Part shown: one piece after another, positions 9,710 through 20,964 of the stretch
Position numbering within the stretch: position 1 is the stretch's first letter
Layout: each line of letters opens with the position of its first letter
Source: Novosphingobium kunmingense
GTDB lineage: Bacteria; Pseudomonadota; Alphaproteobacteria; Sphingomonadales; Sphingomonadaceae
NCBI RefSeq assembly: GCF_002813245.1
Contig: NZ_PHUF01000002.1
Coordinates: 1-64,000, forward strand
Direction of reading: 5' to 3'
DNA: 64,000 nucleotides
Made by a program: the position numbers and the translations under genes
The notes under the pieces: generated by a model
What the model was told of the DNA's origin: nothing
The model's input: only the letters and a program-made list of their open reading frames with translations
Database searches by the model: none

Positions 9710-11843
9710 GGCCGCGGGCCTTGAGCATCGGTTCGATGCTGGGATCGCGACCGGTCAGGTTGCGGTACATCGTGGCATAGTCCGCCGCGTGACCCTGCGA
9801 CAGCACGGTGTCGCGGAACTTCTGGCCGTTGGCGCGGGTCATGCCGCCGTTGTCCTTGAACCACTGGTAGGCGTCGTGGTCGAGCATTTCCGTCCAGCCA
9901 TAAGCGTAATAGGCTGCCGCATAGCCGCCGCCCCAGATGTGGCGGAAGTAGCTGGTGCGATAGCGCGGCGGCACGTGCGCCACGTCAAGCCCGCTGGCCT
10001 TGAGCGCCGCGTTCTCGAACGCGTTGACGTCCCTGGGTGCCGTGCCGGCCGGCAGCGAATGCCACTTGAGATCGAGCAGCTGCGCCGCCACAACCTCGCC
10101 CAGCGCATAGGCCTGGTTGAAGGTCGCCGCCTTCTCGATCTTGGCGACCAGTTCGGACGGCATCGGTGCGCCGGTCTGGTAATGCTTGGCGAAGTTCGCC
10201 AGCACGGTCGGTTCGGTCATCCAGTTCTCGTTGAACTGGCTGGGGAACTCCACGAAGTCGCGCGCCGTGTTGGTCCCCGCGATGCTGGGATAGCGCTGGT
10301 TCGACAGCATCCCGTGCAGCGCATGGCCGAACTCGTGGAACATGGTGTTGGCATCGTCCCAGGTCACCAGCGCGGGCTGGCCCGGGGCAGGCTTGGCGTA
10401 GTTCGACACGTTGTAGACCACCGGCTTGGTGCCCATCAGGCCCGACTGGTCGACGAAGTTCGACATCCACGCCCCGCCGCGCTTGTTGTCACGCTTCCAC
10501 GGATCGAAATAGAACAGCGCCAGTTCGCTGCCGTCCTGGTCGTTGACCTGATAGACGGTCACGTCAGGATGATAGACCGGCAGGTCGGTGCGCTTGGTGA
10601 AGGTCAGGCCGTAGAGCTTGTTGGCGGCAAAGAAAACGCCGTTTTCCAGCACGTTCGTGATTTCGAGGTACGGCTTCACCTGGCTGTCGTCGAAGGCGTA
10701 CTTCTGCTGGCGCAGCAGGCCGGAATAATAGTCCCAATCGGCGGGAGTAACGGCGAACTTGCCGCCGCGCGCCTTGACCAGCTTGTTGAGCTCCGCCGCG
10801 TCGCGCTTTTGCGCTGCGGCCAGGGCCGGGACCATCTGGTTCAGGAACTTGACGGCGTTTTCCGGCGTCTTGGCCATCTGGTTGCTGATCGCCAGGCTGG
10901 CATAGTCCTTGAAGCCCAGCAGCCTGGCCTTTTCGGCGCGCAGCGCGGCCTGTTCAAGGATCATCGCGCGGGTATCGTTGGCGCCGCCCTGTTCGCTGCG
11001 GGTCCAGCCCTTGGCGAACAGCGCTTGCCGCGTGGCGCGGTTCTTCAGGCTGGAAAGCTGCGGCTGCTGCGTGGTGTTCTGCAGCGGAATGACGAAACGC
11101 CCGGCGGGCAGCTTGCGGTCGGCCGCAGCCTTGGCCGCCGCGGCGACTTCGGCCTCGCTCAGGCCGCTGAGCGCGCCCTTGCCGGTCACGACAAGCGCGG
11201 CATCCTTGGTTCCGGCGGTCAGCTTCTGGCCGAACTGCGTTTCCAGCGTCGAAAGCTTGCCGTTGATGTCCTTGAGCTTGGCCTTGTCGGCGGCGGACAG
11301 CAGCGCGCCGTTGCGCACCATGCTGTCGTAGCGCAGCGTCAGCACCTGAAGCTGGTCGGGCGCAAGATTGAGCGCGGCGCGCTGATCGTAGAGCGCCTTG
11401 ATGCGCGCAAACAGCTTGTCGTTGAGCGTGATCGAATCCGACAGCGCGGTCAGCATCGGGGCGGTTTCTGCGTCCACCGCGTCGAGCGTGTCGTTGGTGT
11501 TGGCGCCGGTCAGCGCGCTGAACACGGCGTTGACGCGGTCGAGCATCTGGCCGGATCGTTCCAGCGCCTCGATCGTGTTGGCGAAGGTCGGCGCTTCGGG
11601 GTTGTTCGCGATTCCATCGATCTCGGCCTGCTTCTGCTTGATCCCTTCGAGGAGGGCGGGACGGAAATCGCTGTCCTTGATCTTCGAGAAGTCGGGCGTC
11701 TGGAACGGCAGGGTCGATGCCTGCGCGAAAATGGCGCCATCGGCCAGCGGAGCGGTGCTGGTCTGGGCCAGGGCGGGAACGGCAGCCAGCGGCGACAGCG
11801 CACAGACGAGCGCTGCCAGCGGCAGGGTCTTGATCGATTGCAT
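9702..11843 (-). CDS. dcp: exported M3 family oligopeptidase (Dcp-like)
   Basis: The 713-residue zinc metallopeptidase belongs to the thimet/dipeptidyl-carboxypeptidase family (M3). HEFGH at residues 503-507 is the HExxH zinc and catalytic site, and the third ligand should be the downstream Glu in NENWMTEP or nearby. A clear signal peptide (ALVCALSPLAAVPALAQ) indicates export to the periplasm. I prefer ATG at 11843 because AAGGA sits 8 bases upstream; ATG at 11852 would add three residues but has a poor ribosome-binding site. The likely role is trimming oligopeptides. It is convergent with btuD. Confidence 0.92.
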   Translation of the reverse strand: MQSIKTLPLAALVCALSPLAAVPALAQTSTAPLADGAIFAQASTLPFQTPDFSKIKDSDFRPALLEGIKQKQAEIDGIANNPEAPTFANTIEALERSGQMLDRVNAVFSALTGANTNDTLDAVDAETAPMLTALSDSITLNDKLFARIKALYDQRAALNLAPDQLQVLTLRYDSMVRNGALLSAADKAKLKDINGKLSTLETQFGQKLTAGTKDAALVVTGKGALSGLSEAEVAAAAKAAADRKLPAGRFVIPLQNTTQQPQLSSLKNRATRQALFAKGWTRSEQGGANDTRAMILEQAALRAEKARLLGFKDYASLAISNQMAKTPENAVKFLNQMVPALAAAQKRDAAELNKLVKARGGKFAVTPADWDYYSGLLRQQKYAFDDSQVKPYLEITNVLENGVFFAANKLYGLTFTKRTDLPVYHPDVTVYQVNDQDGSELALFYFDPWKRDNKRGGAWMSNFVDQSGLMGTKPVVYNVSNYAKPAPGQPALVTWDDANTMFHEFGHALHGMLSNQRYPSIAGTNTARDFVEFPSQFNENWMTEPTVLANFAKHYQTGAPMPSELVAKIEKAATFNQAYALGEVVAAQLLDLKWHSLPAGTAPRDVNAFENAALKASGLDVAHVPPRYRTSYFRHIWGGGYAAAYYAYGWTEMLDHDAYQWFKDNGGMTRANGQKFRDTVLSQGHAADYATMYRNLTGRDPSIEPMLKARGLK

Positions 11844-12008
11844 TGCGACCATCCTTGTTTTGTCTTGTCCCGCGGGGCGGGAATCTGCCCCGGGGATGGC
11901 CGCATGCGCCTGAATTGCCGATGAAGCGCAAGTTCGCGCTCGTCCCTATTCGACGAGCGTCCTCAATGCCTTGACCAGCGTCGTGTCAGCCGGCCTGCGC
12001 CGGACCGA

Positions 12009-12383
12009 TCAGCCGTCGCAGTACTGGTAATGGCCCGACTGGCAAAGCTGCACCGCGCGGCGCCAGGCGGCGCGATCGCGTTCGTAACGGGCGCGTTCGC
12101 GTTGGTAATCGGCCATCGAATCGCGGTATTCGCTTTCGTCCACGCCGCGGCCGCGCACGTTGCCGTTCTGCTCGCGGTAGGCGCGCCAGCCTTCGGCGTA
12201 CTGGGCGTCGCGCTTGCGCACATAGGCCAGCTGATCCTGGTTCAGCTTCTTGATGATCGCCTTGTCCCGCGCACGGTTGCGCGGATCGCGCATGTCCGGA
12301 TCGTTGGGATCGTCTGCCAGCGCGATGGACGGCATGACGATAGCGCCGAGCGTCAGCCCGAGCAGAACCTTTGTAAACTTCAT
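12009..12383 (-). CDS. small secreted hypothetical protein
   Basis: The 124-residue protein starts at ATG 12383 behind a very strong GGAGGAGGG site. It has a typical signal peptide (KVLLGLTLGAIVMPSIALA). The mature part is highly charged and rich in Arg, Asp and Tyr (DPRNRARDKAIIKKLNQDQ, YQRERARYERDRAAW). It ends with two cysteines in LCQSGHYQYCDG that could form a disulfide. It is probably periplasmic. I recognise no family. Confidence 0.75.
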   Translation of the reverse strand: MKFTKVLLGLTLGAIVMPSIALADDPNDPDMRDPRNRARDKAIIKKLNQDQLAYVRKRDAQYAEGWRAYREQNGNVRGRGVDESEYRDSMADYQRERARYERDRAAWRRAVQLCQSGHYQYCDG

Positions 12384-12535
12384 GAGATGCGACCCTCCTC
12401 CTGAACCCTGTCAGGCTGGATGGAAAACCTTGCCAAATCGTTCAACGCGAATGCGACGAGCCGCGCGCGGTTCGTCGTGATTACAGGCGGTTCTGCCGCG
12501 CTAGCGTGCGAAAGGGGGCGTTCGCCGCCTATGTT

Positions 12536-14752
12536 TCAGCCGAAGGAGAAGTCCGACGCAGTCAGGGTGTCCATGTTCACCCCCTGGAGGATGATGAAGT
12601 TGCCACCGCCCAGATCGATTGCGCCGTCCGCGCCGACCTGGCTGAATCCGGTGCGGATAGCCTCGAAGCTGTAGACCAGTCCGACCAGGTGAATTCGATC
12701 CTCGCCCGGGTGGAAATCGCCGATCACGTCGTGTCCCGATCCCGCGCCGAAGATGAACACGTCGTTGCCGGCCAGTCCGTCAGGCCGATCGCCGAACAGC
12801 ACGTCGTTGCCGCCCATGCCCTTCAGCCTGTCGTTCCCTTCGTTGCCCAGCAACCAGTTCGCCGCGGCGCTGCCTTCGAGTTCGTTGTCGAGGTTGTTTC
12901 CGGCTGCGAACGGCGTGGTCCCGACCAGGGTGCAGTCCTCGACGTTGGCCCACAGGTAGTAGCCTGCCCCGACGATATCGGCCACGACGCGATCCCGGCC
13001 TTCGCCGGCCGCCTCGTAGATGATGTCGTCGGGCGTATCGACGAAATAGGTGTCGCTATCGGCACCGCCGTTGAGAATGTCGTAGTCGCCAAGACCGCTG
13101 TTGGCGTAGATTACGTCCTGGCCCGCGCCGCCGACCAGGATGTCGGTGGCAAAGTCATTGCCGCCGTCCAACTGGTCGTTACCGTCCTCGCCGTAGAGGG
13201 CATCGGCGTCCTTGCTGCCAGATAACCCGTCGTCGCCTGCGCCGCCGACCAGATAGTCGACTCCGTCCCACCCGATAAGATTGTCGTTGCCGGCCTCGCC
13301 ATAGAGCACGTCGTTGCCGCCCGCGCCGAAAACGATATCGTCGCCATCGCCGCCCAGCAGGAGGTTGGCGTTGTCATTGCCGTTGATCTGGTTGTGCAGC
13401 GCGTTGCCGACGGCAAAGCCGGCGCCCGCAAGGTCGGTCAGGATAACCTGCTCGACATTGGCGTAGAGATAGAACGAGGTATCTGCGTAGATATAGTCCC
13501 AGCCGCCGTCCGCGTCCTCGAACACCAGGTCGTCCTGGCTGTCGAGAAAGTAGGCATCGTTGCCTGCGCCGCCATAAAGCCGGTCGGTCCCCGAACCCGC
13601 AAAGATCACGTCGTTCCCGGCGCTACCCAGCACCACGTCGTCACCGGCGCCGGCAACGACGGTAACCCAGGGCACTCCCGTCAGATCCACGGTGTCGGCG
13701 AAACCGCTGCCGCTGACCACACGGATCGTCTCGATTCCGGTTACCGTGCCGCCGCCGTTTCCACCGGCGATCCCGCCCACTACGTCGGCCAGGCGGATCG
13801 ACACGCCATGCCCCAATCCGCCCAGATGAAGTGTCCCGACATCGGCGCCCGCGCCGCCATCGACGGTGTCGCCGATCCCGAAATCGATCGTGTCGTCGCC
13901 ATCGCCGCCCTCGATGCTGTCCAGCCACGCATCGCGGTTGTCGAGGTAGGAATCGCCCGAACTGATCGTGTCGTTTCCGGCGCCGCCGCGCAGGGTATCG
14001 GCGCCGGCATCGCCGTTGAGAGAGTCGTTGCCGTCGAGCCCCTCGATCAGATCGTCCCCGTCCCAGCCGTTGAACGTGTCGCCAAGCGGGGACCCGCGCA
14101 GGGTATCGGCAAAGCCGCTGCCATAGACGACTTCGACCGAAGTCAGGATGTCGAAGATGTCCACGCCGTTGCTGGCGGTTCCGGCGGCAAGATCGATCGT
14201 CACCGCGTGGACGGAATCGAAATAACCCGCCACGTCCAGGCCCGAACCGCCGTCGATAAGGTTATGCCCGGAGCCGCCGACCAGGAAATCGTTGCCGGCA
14301 TCGCCATAGAGCCGGTCGTCGCCAGCGCCGCCGGACAGGCTGTCGCCGTCATTGCCGCCATGCAAGGTATCTTGGCCGGTGTTGGCGGTTATTATGTCGA
14401 CACCGCTGCCGCCGAACACCTCGACACCCGGAGCGGGAGCCGGGGCCGGGTAGTAGAAGGTCACGATGTTCGTATGGTCCGGCAAGAAGAGGACCTGGAG
14501 TTGTTCGACGTTGCGGATCGTGGCGCCGAAGATCACCGCGCCTTCGCTCGAACCCAGCGGCGTGTTCACCAGCGTCAAGCCGCTGGCGGCGCCGCGCAGG
14601 TCGAGGAGCAGCCGGTCGAAGCCGTCGCCGCCGTCGACCGAATCGCCGAGGCCGGCCTCGATATAGTCGTCCCCGCCAAGCGCTGAGATCGAATCCGCCT
14701 GCGTGGTTCCGGCAAGATAATCGTTGCCTTCGGTCCCGAGGATTTCAGCCAC
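12536..14752 (-). CDS. RTX calcium-binding repeat protein
   Basis: The 738-residue acidic, glycine-rich protein is built from clusters of nonapeptide repeats GGxGxDxLx (for example GGAGDDRLYGDAGND and GGAGNDTISSG), separated by longer spacer segments. This is the calcium-binding parallel beta-roll of RTX proteins. No Sec signal is present. The C-terminal ~70 residues end in a hydrophobic and hydroxylated stretch (LTASDFSFG), as expected for type I secretion. The start is GTG at 14752 with GGGAG 6 bases upstream. No enzymatic domain is visible, so it could be a surface-layer, adhesin or matrix protein. No type I secretion genes are in the window. Confidence 0.93.
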   Translation of the reverse strand: MAEILGTEGNDYLAGTTQADSISALGGDDYIEAGLGDSVDGGDGFDRLLLDLRGAASGLTLVNTPLGSSEGAVIFGATIRNVEQLQVLFLPDHTNIVTFYYPAPAPAPGVEVFGGSGVDIITANTGQDTLHGGNDGDSLSGGAGDDRLYGDAGNDFLVGGSGHNLIDGGSGLDVAGYFDSVHAVTIDLAAGTASNGVDIFDILTSVEVVYGSGFADTLRGSPLGDTFNGWDGDDLIEGLDGNDSLNGDAGADTLRGGAGNDTISSGDSYLDNRDAWLDSIEGGDGDDTIDFGIGDTVDGGAGADVGTLHLGGLGHGVSIRLADVVGGIAGGNGGGTVTGIETIRVVSGSGFADTVDLTGVPWVTVVAGAGDDVVLGSAGNDVIFAGSGTDRLYGGAGNDAYFLDSQDDLVFEDADGGWDYIYADTSFYLYANVEQVILTDLAGAGFAVGNALHNQINGNDNANLLLGGDGDDIVFGAGGNDVLYGEAGNDNLIGWDGVDYLVGGAGDDGLSGSKDADALYGEDGNDQLDGGNDFATDILVGGAGQDVIYANSGLGDYDILNGGADSDTYFVDTPDDIIYEAAGEGRDRVVADIVGAGYYLWANVEDCTLVGTTPFAAGNNLDNELEGSAAANWLLGNEGNDRLKGMGGNDVLFGDRPDGLAGNDVFIFGAGSGHDVIGDFHPGEDRIHLVGLVYSFEAIRTGFSQVGADGAIDLGGGNFIILQGVNMDTLTASDFSFG

Positions 14753-14976
14753 TGCGCGCTCCCGCCCGGCGCGCTGAGATGCCGCCTTGGCATTTGGCTA
14801 GGGCAATTTGCCCGCCAAAGCAACGCGTTGCCGGACCGGCACGGGTTCGGCGCGTCTCGTGTCCGAGCCAGGTGCCATGCGACCTTGCGCCGCCGTGCCG
14901 CGGTGCCCATCTTCCCACATGAAGCGGGTGTCCACCCCTTGAACCTTGCGAACAAATATGGAACACATCGCGCGCC

Positions 14977-17871
<2,895 letters not shown>

Positions 17872-17898
17872 TCACAGCCTGCCCCAGCATAGGCAGGG

Positions 17899-17982
17899 GT
17901 GCCGAAGGGCGTTCTGCAAGGCGTCGAGTGCAACGCGGAGAACTTCATTGACGGCTATATGACGCCGTTCTTCAGCAAGTAG
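17899..17982 (+). pseudogene. short coding-like remnant downstream of uvrA
   Basis: A 27-codon open frame from GTG 17899 to TAG 17980-17982 reads ...VECNAENFIDGYMTPFFSK, which looks like the natural C-terminus of a folded protein rather than random sequence. There is an in-frame stop just upstream (17890-17892) and no good ribosome-binding site. It is best read as the tail of a gene truncated when the neighbouring island was inserted or deleted. I cannot name the parent family. Confidence 0.3.
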
Positions 17983-18049
17983 CTGGAATAAGGTCGGCCT
18001 TTAGCCTGGTTCGGGTTGGAGGGGTTTCTGCCGAGCAAGTGGGATTGAT

Positions 18050-18125
18050 GCGGTATGACTCGGTAGAGTTTTTGAAGTGCATCCTTCGTCGGCGCGCTCA
18101 CGTTCGAATCGATCTACCGAATAGA
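18050..18125 (+). ncRNA. candidate structured RNA upstream of the deaminase (AvcI-like position)
   Basis: A perfect 8-base inverted repeat, TCGGTAGA (18060-18067) and TCTACCGA (18113-18120), encloses a smaller hairpin TGAAG-TGCATC-CTTCG. The segment also contains tRNA-like strings, CTCGGTAGAG and GTTCGAATC, though it does not fold as a tRNA. It lies 110 bases before the deaminase start on the same strand. In AvcID systems a non-coding RNA encoded just upstream inhibits the deaminase. The fold is seen by eye; expression and role are inferred. Confidence 0.35.
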
Positions 18126-18229
18126 AAAAATTGCGAATTACGAGGGCGTCGATTTTCCTATTTAGTTGATATATTCGATCAGAGCCATAAGATCGATATT
18201 ACGCAACCCTAGAGCCCTGAAGGTTAAAA

Positions 18230-19825
18230 ATGACTGGGAAGTTCCACTATTTCGTTTGGCCGGAATTGGTCTTTGGAATTGCCGGGCCGATCGGGATAAA
18301 AATCGACGAAATATGCGAGTCCCTAAAGGAGGCTCTAAATAATGTTGAATATAAGTCTCGACTCATAAAAATAACATCTGAAATAAGTGACGTTGAATCG
18401 AGCGTTCAGAAGCCAGACGGGCCGAGCTTCTATAATTTAATGAAATACAAAATGGATCATGCAAGTGAAATCTGTCGTGAGGCGGACGATCCTAGCAGGT
18501 TGATGCACTATGCGTTAAAGGCGATTAAGAGGGAAAGATCTGATCCTCAGCTTGATGATTTACCACTTGTAGATGTTGAGCCAATATTTGACCCGAATGA
18601 AATTTTAGATAAATATGATTCGGCGGATGAGGCAGATAAATATAAATTCAAGCATAAGGTTGCCTACATTATAAGGCAAATCAAAAGACCTGAGGAGATT
18701 CAGTTCCTGAGAACTGTATACGGCAAACAGTTTATTCTTATATCTGCATATGGATCTGAATATGACAGACGAAATATTCTCGAAGAAAAGTTAAGAGAAT
18801 CGCTTCCTGTGTCTATATCTTCTCTAGAATTGCGAAGCCAAGTAGAGGATTTAATATTACGCGATATGCATGAGGGAGCGGATGCTCATGGGCAGCATTT
18901 GCGCGACTCATATTATCAGGCTGATGCATTTGTTGATGGAATTGATCGATCCAAGATGGATGCGGGTATAGGACGGCTTGTAAAGGCGCTGTTTGGAGCG
19001 ACCGATGTGGCCCCGACGAAATCAGAGTTTGGTTTGTTTTTAGCTAGCACAGCGGCTTTGAGGTCGTCGGATCTGTCTCGGCAAGTGGGTGCTGCAATTC
19101 TCACAGAGAATGGCGAACTAGTTTCTCAGGGTTGTAATGAGGTACCGAAAGCGTTTGGTGGAACTTATTGGGATGGGGAATTGCCGGACTTCAGGGATGT
19201 CAAACTCGGATATGATCCAAATGACATAAAAAAAGACGAGGTAATAAGAGATTTAATCGAGCGCCTTGAAGATGCTGGACTTCTGTCGCCGAAGATTAAA
19301 GAATTATCACCCGATATGATGGGTATCGTAAAAAAATTGACGAGCAAAGACCAGTTAACTGATGGAACAGGCGCGTTGAGAGATGCTGTAGCGTTAGATA
19401 TTACTGAATACGGGCGTGTCGTTCATGCCGAGATGAATGCAATTTGTGAGGCTAGCAGACTTGGTCACAAAGTGGGGGATAGTATATTATATTGCACAAC
19501 TTTCCCGTGTCATAACTGCACAAAGCATATAATATCCTCCGGAATTAGAAGAGTTATTTATCTAGAGCCTTATCCAAAAAGCAAGGCAAGAGAGTTGTTT
19601 AAGAATGAGATTTCAATAGAGTCAGAAGAAGAGGGTAAAGTCGTTTTTGTACCTTTCATGGGCATTGCTCCTAGCTTGTTCAGGCAAGTTTTTGCTAAGG
19701 GTAAAAGGAAGAAGGACGGGAAAGCATTGCGGTGGCTTGCACAAGAAGGTGCTGCTCCGATGGTACATGTCACACTTCCATCGTATGTTCTTTTTGAGGA
19801 TGCAGCGACTAAGAATCTAAATTGA
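18230..19825 (+). CDS. avcD: anti-phage deoxycytidylate/dCTP deaminase, two-domain
   Basis: The 531-residue protein has an N-terminal nucleotide-binding P-loop-like domain and a C-terminal zinc cytidine/deoxycytidylate deaminase domain. The N-terminus (PELVFGIAGPIGIKIDE, glycines 16, 19 and 22) matches this family's glycine-rich loop but lacks a classical GK[S/T]. The deaminase site is complete: His399 and Glu401 in HAEMNA, with Cys427 and Cys430 in FPCHNC. Characterised homologues deaminate dCTP/dCMP on infection, drain dNTPs and stop phage replication. The gene is strikingly AT-rich with codon use unlike its neighbours, indicating recent transfer. ATG at 18230 has AAGG 8 bases upstream. Plain dCMP deaminases are much shorter and lack the N-terminal domain. 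Confidence 0.88.
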   Translation: MTGKFHYFVWPELVFGIAGPIGIKIDEICESLKEALNNVEYKSRLIKITSEISDVESSVQKPDGPSFYNLMKYKMDHASEICREADDPSRLMHYALKAIKRERSDPQLDDLPLVDVEPIFDPNEILDKYDSADEADKYKFKHKVAYIIRQIKRPEEIQFLRTVYGKQFILISAYGSEYDRRNILEEKLRESLPVSISSLELRSQVEDLILRDMHEGADAHGQHLRDSYYQADAFVDGIDRSKMDAGIGRLVKALFGATDVAPTKSEFGLFLASTAALRSSDLSRQVGAAILTENGELVSQGCNEVPKAFGGTYWDGELPDFRDVKLGYDPNDIKKDEVIRDLIERLEDAGLLSPKIKELSPDMMGIVKKLTSKDQLTDGTGALRDAVALDITEYGRVVHAEMNAICEASRLGHKVGDSILYCTTFPCHNCTKHIISSGIRRVIYLEPYPKSKARELFKNEISIESEEEGKVVFVPFMGIAPSLFRQVFAKGKRKKDGKALRWLAQEGAAPMVHVTLPSYVLFEDAATKNLN

Positions 19826-19891
19826 CTATTGATTTTCTTAGCGATCGAGCAAATTTACGGATATTTCCTACAACCCCAAAATCTGCAAAAT

Positions 19892-19920
19892 GATCGGTTT
19901 CCCTTCGCAGGAGACCGATC
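19892..19920 (+). promoter_or_regulatory. hairpin that buries the ribosome-binding site of the next gene
   Basis: GATCGGTTTCC (19892-19902) pairs with GGAGACCGATC (19910-19920) over 10 of 11 positions with a 7-base loop. The AGGAG ribosome-binding site (19909-19913) lies in the 3' arm, directly before ATG 19921. Folding would block translation initiation. It could also act as part of a terminator for the deaminase transcript, although no T-run follows. The pairing is seen; regulation is inferred. Confidence 0.5.
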
Positions 19921-20964
19921 ATGGACGACGCAGCGGATGGCCGTTTCGGGCTGACCTTTTCCCACAGTGACAGCACCGGCGCGGCGGCGGAGGCCGATGT
20001 GATCCTTCCGCCGCTGGTTCCCACGCGGGCGCGGGCCGATGGGTGGACGCCGCAGCGGCAGCGGGATTTTCTGGAGGCGCTGGCCTCGTGCGGTTCGGTC
20101 GGCGCGGCGGCGCGGCGGGTGGGGATGAGCCGGGAGAGCGCCTATGCCCTGCGGCGGCGGGCCGATGCGCGCGGCTTTGCCCAGGCGTGGGACGCGGCGC
20201 GGCTGCTCGCCGCCGAGCACCTGGTCGACCTCGCCTGGGACCGCGCGGTGGAGGGCGAGCTGCGCCCGCTGGTCTGGCACGGCGAAGTGGTGGGCGAGGT
20301 GCGCCATTATGACAACCGCCTGCTGCTGGGGCTGATCGCGCAGAACCGGAAAGTGCTGGTCGAGCAGGGGCTGGTGGCTCCGCCAGAGGTGACCGCGGCG
20401 GTGGCGCTGGACTGGGAGGCGGCACTGGAGCGGGCCGAGCGGGGCGAGGCGTTGGAGGCGGACGCCCTCGGGCAGGATCAGGGTGAGCGGGCTCTTGGGC
20501 CGGCTCAGGATGAGCGAGAGCAGGAGGACGTGCCGCCGCCTCTGCCCGAGGAGCGCGACCTTGACGGCGAGGTGATGGACGAGGCGCAGCAGCTCGAAGT
20601 CGGGCTCTACCGCTTTCACCATGCCCCGGACGGGGAGAGCCTACTGACCAACTGGCCCGCGTCCGAGGGCTTTTGCGGCCAGTGGTACCGCGTGGCCTCG
20701 GACGAGGCGGAGGCCGAGCCGATCGCCCGCGATCCCGCCGATCCTGCCATGGCCGACGACGGCGAGGAGTGGCCCGGGCTGGAAGAGGCGTTCCGCGCGC
20801 TGCTGCCTGCGGAGGCGGAAGGAATCGCCCGCATGGACGCGGCGCGCGCGGCGGCGCAGGCGGCGCGGCTGGCGCTCTATGCCCGCTCGGCCTGCGGGCT
20901 GACCACGGCGGCGGAGGAAGCCAGCCTGCGCGCCGCCAACCCGGGCGGCTGCTGGCCGCGCTGA
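19921..20964 (+). CDS. helix-turn-helix protein of unknown function
   Basis: The 347-residue acidic protein has an N-terminal segment (about residues 40-90) reading GWTPQRQRDFLEALASCGSV and AARRVGMSRESAYALRRRAD. This is a good helix-turn-helix of the kind seen in resolvases and small terminase-like proteins. The middle (about 180-215) is a Glu/Asp/Pro-rich linker, and the C-terminus is Ala-rich and helical. There is no signal peptide. GC content returns to the host level here, so it is outside the AT-rich island. A DNA-binding role is likely; the target and function are unknown. Confidence 0.75.
   Translation: MDDAADGRFGLTFSHSDSTGAAAEADVILPPLVPTRARADGWTPQRQRDFLEALASCGSVGAAARRVGMSRESAYALRRRADARGFAQAWDAARLLAAEHLVDLAWDRAVEGELRPLVWHGEVVGEVRHYDNRLLLGLIAQNRKVLVEQGLVAPPEVTAAVALDWEAALERAERGEALEADALGQDQGERALGPAQDEREQEDVPPPLPEERDLDGEVMDEAQQLEVGLYRFHHAPDGESLLTNWPASEGFCGQWYRVASDEAEAEPIARDPADPAMADDGEEWPGLEEAFRALLPAEAEGIARMDAARAAAQAARLALYARSACGLTTAAEEASLRAANPGGCWPR

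Larger units (their letters stand above)
17872..18229 (+). other. 358-base non-coding gap at the left edge of the AT-rich island
   Basis: This stretch separates uvrA from the deaminase gene. The first ~130 bases are still GC-rich and hold a small hairpin (CCTGCC...GGCAGG, about 17879-17898) and a short coding-like remnant (17899-17982). From about 18000 onward the sequence becomes AT-rich and has no credible gene. It contains the long-range inverted repeat described separately and, close to the deaminase, TTAGTTGATATATTCG, a plausible -10 region. Confidence 0.7.

Noticed and set aside
12536..14752. CRISPR-like or tandem DNA repeats
   Set aside because: The repetition is at the protein level (RTX nonapeptides); DNA copies vary, there are no spacers and the reading frame is continuous.
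18050..18121. A functional tRNA gene
   Set aside because: Only D- and T-arm-like strings are present; the anticodon arm has a 6-base loop, the acceptor stem is at most 4 pairs and there is no CCA-proximal fit.
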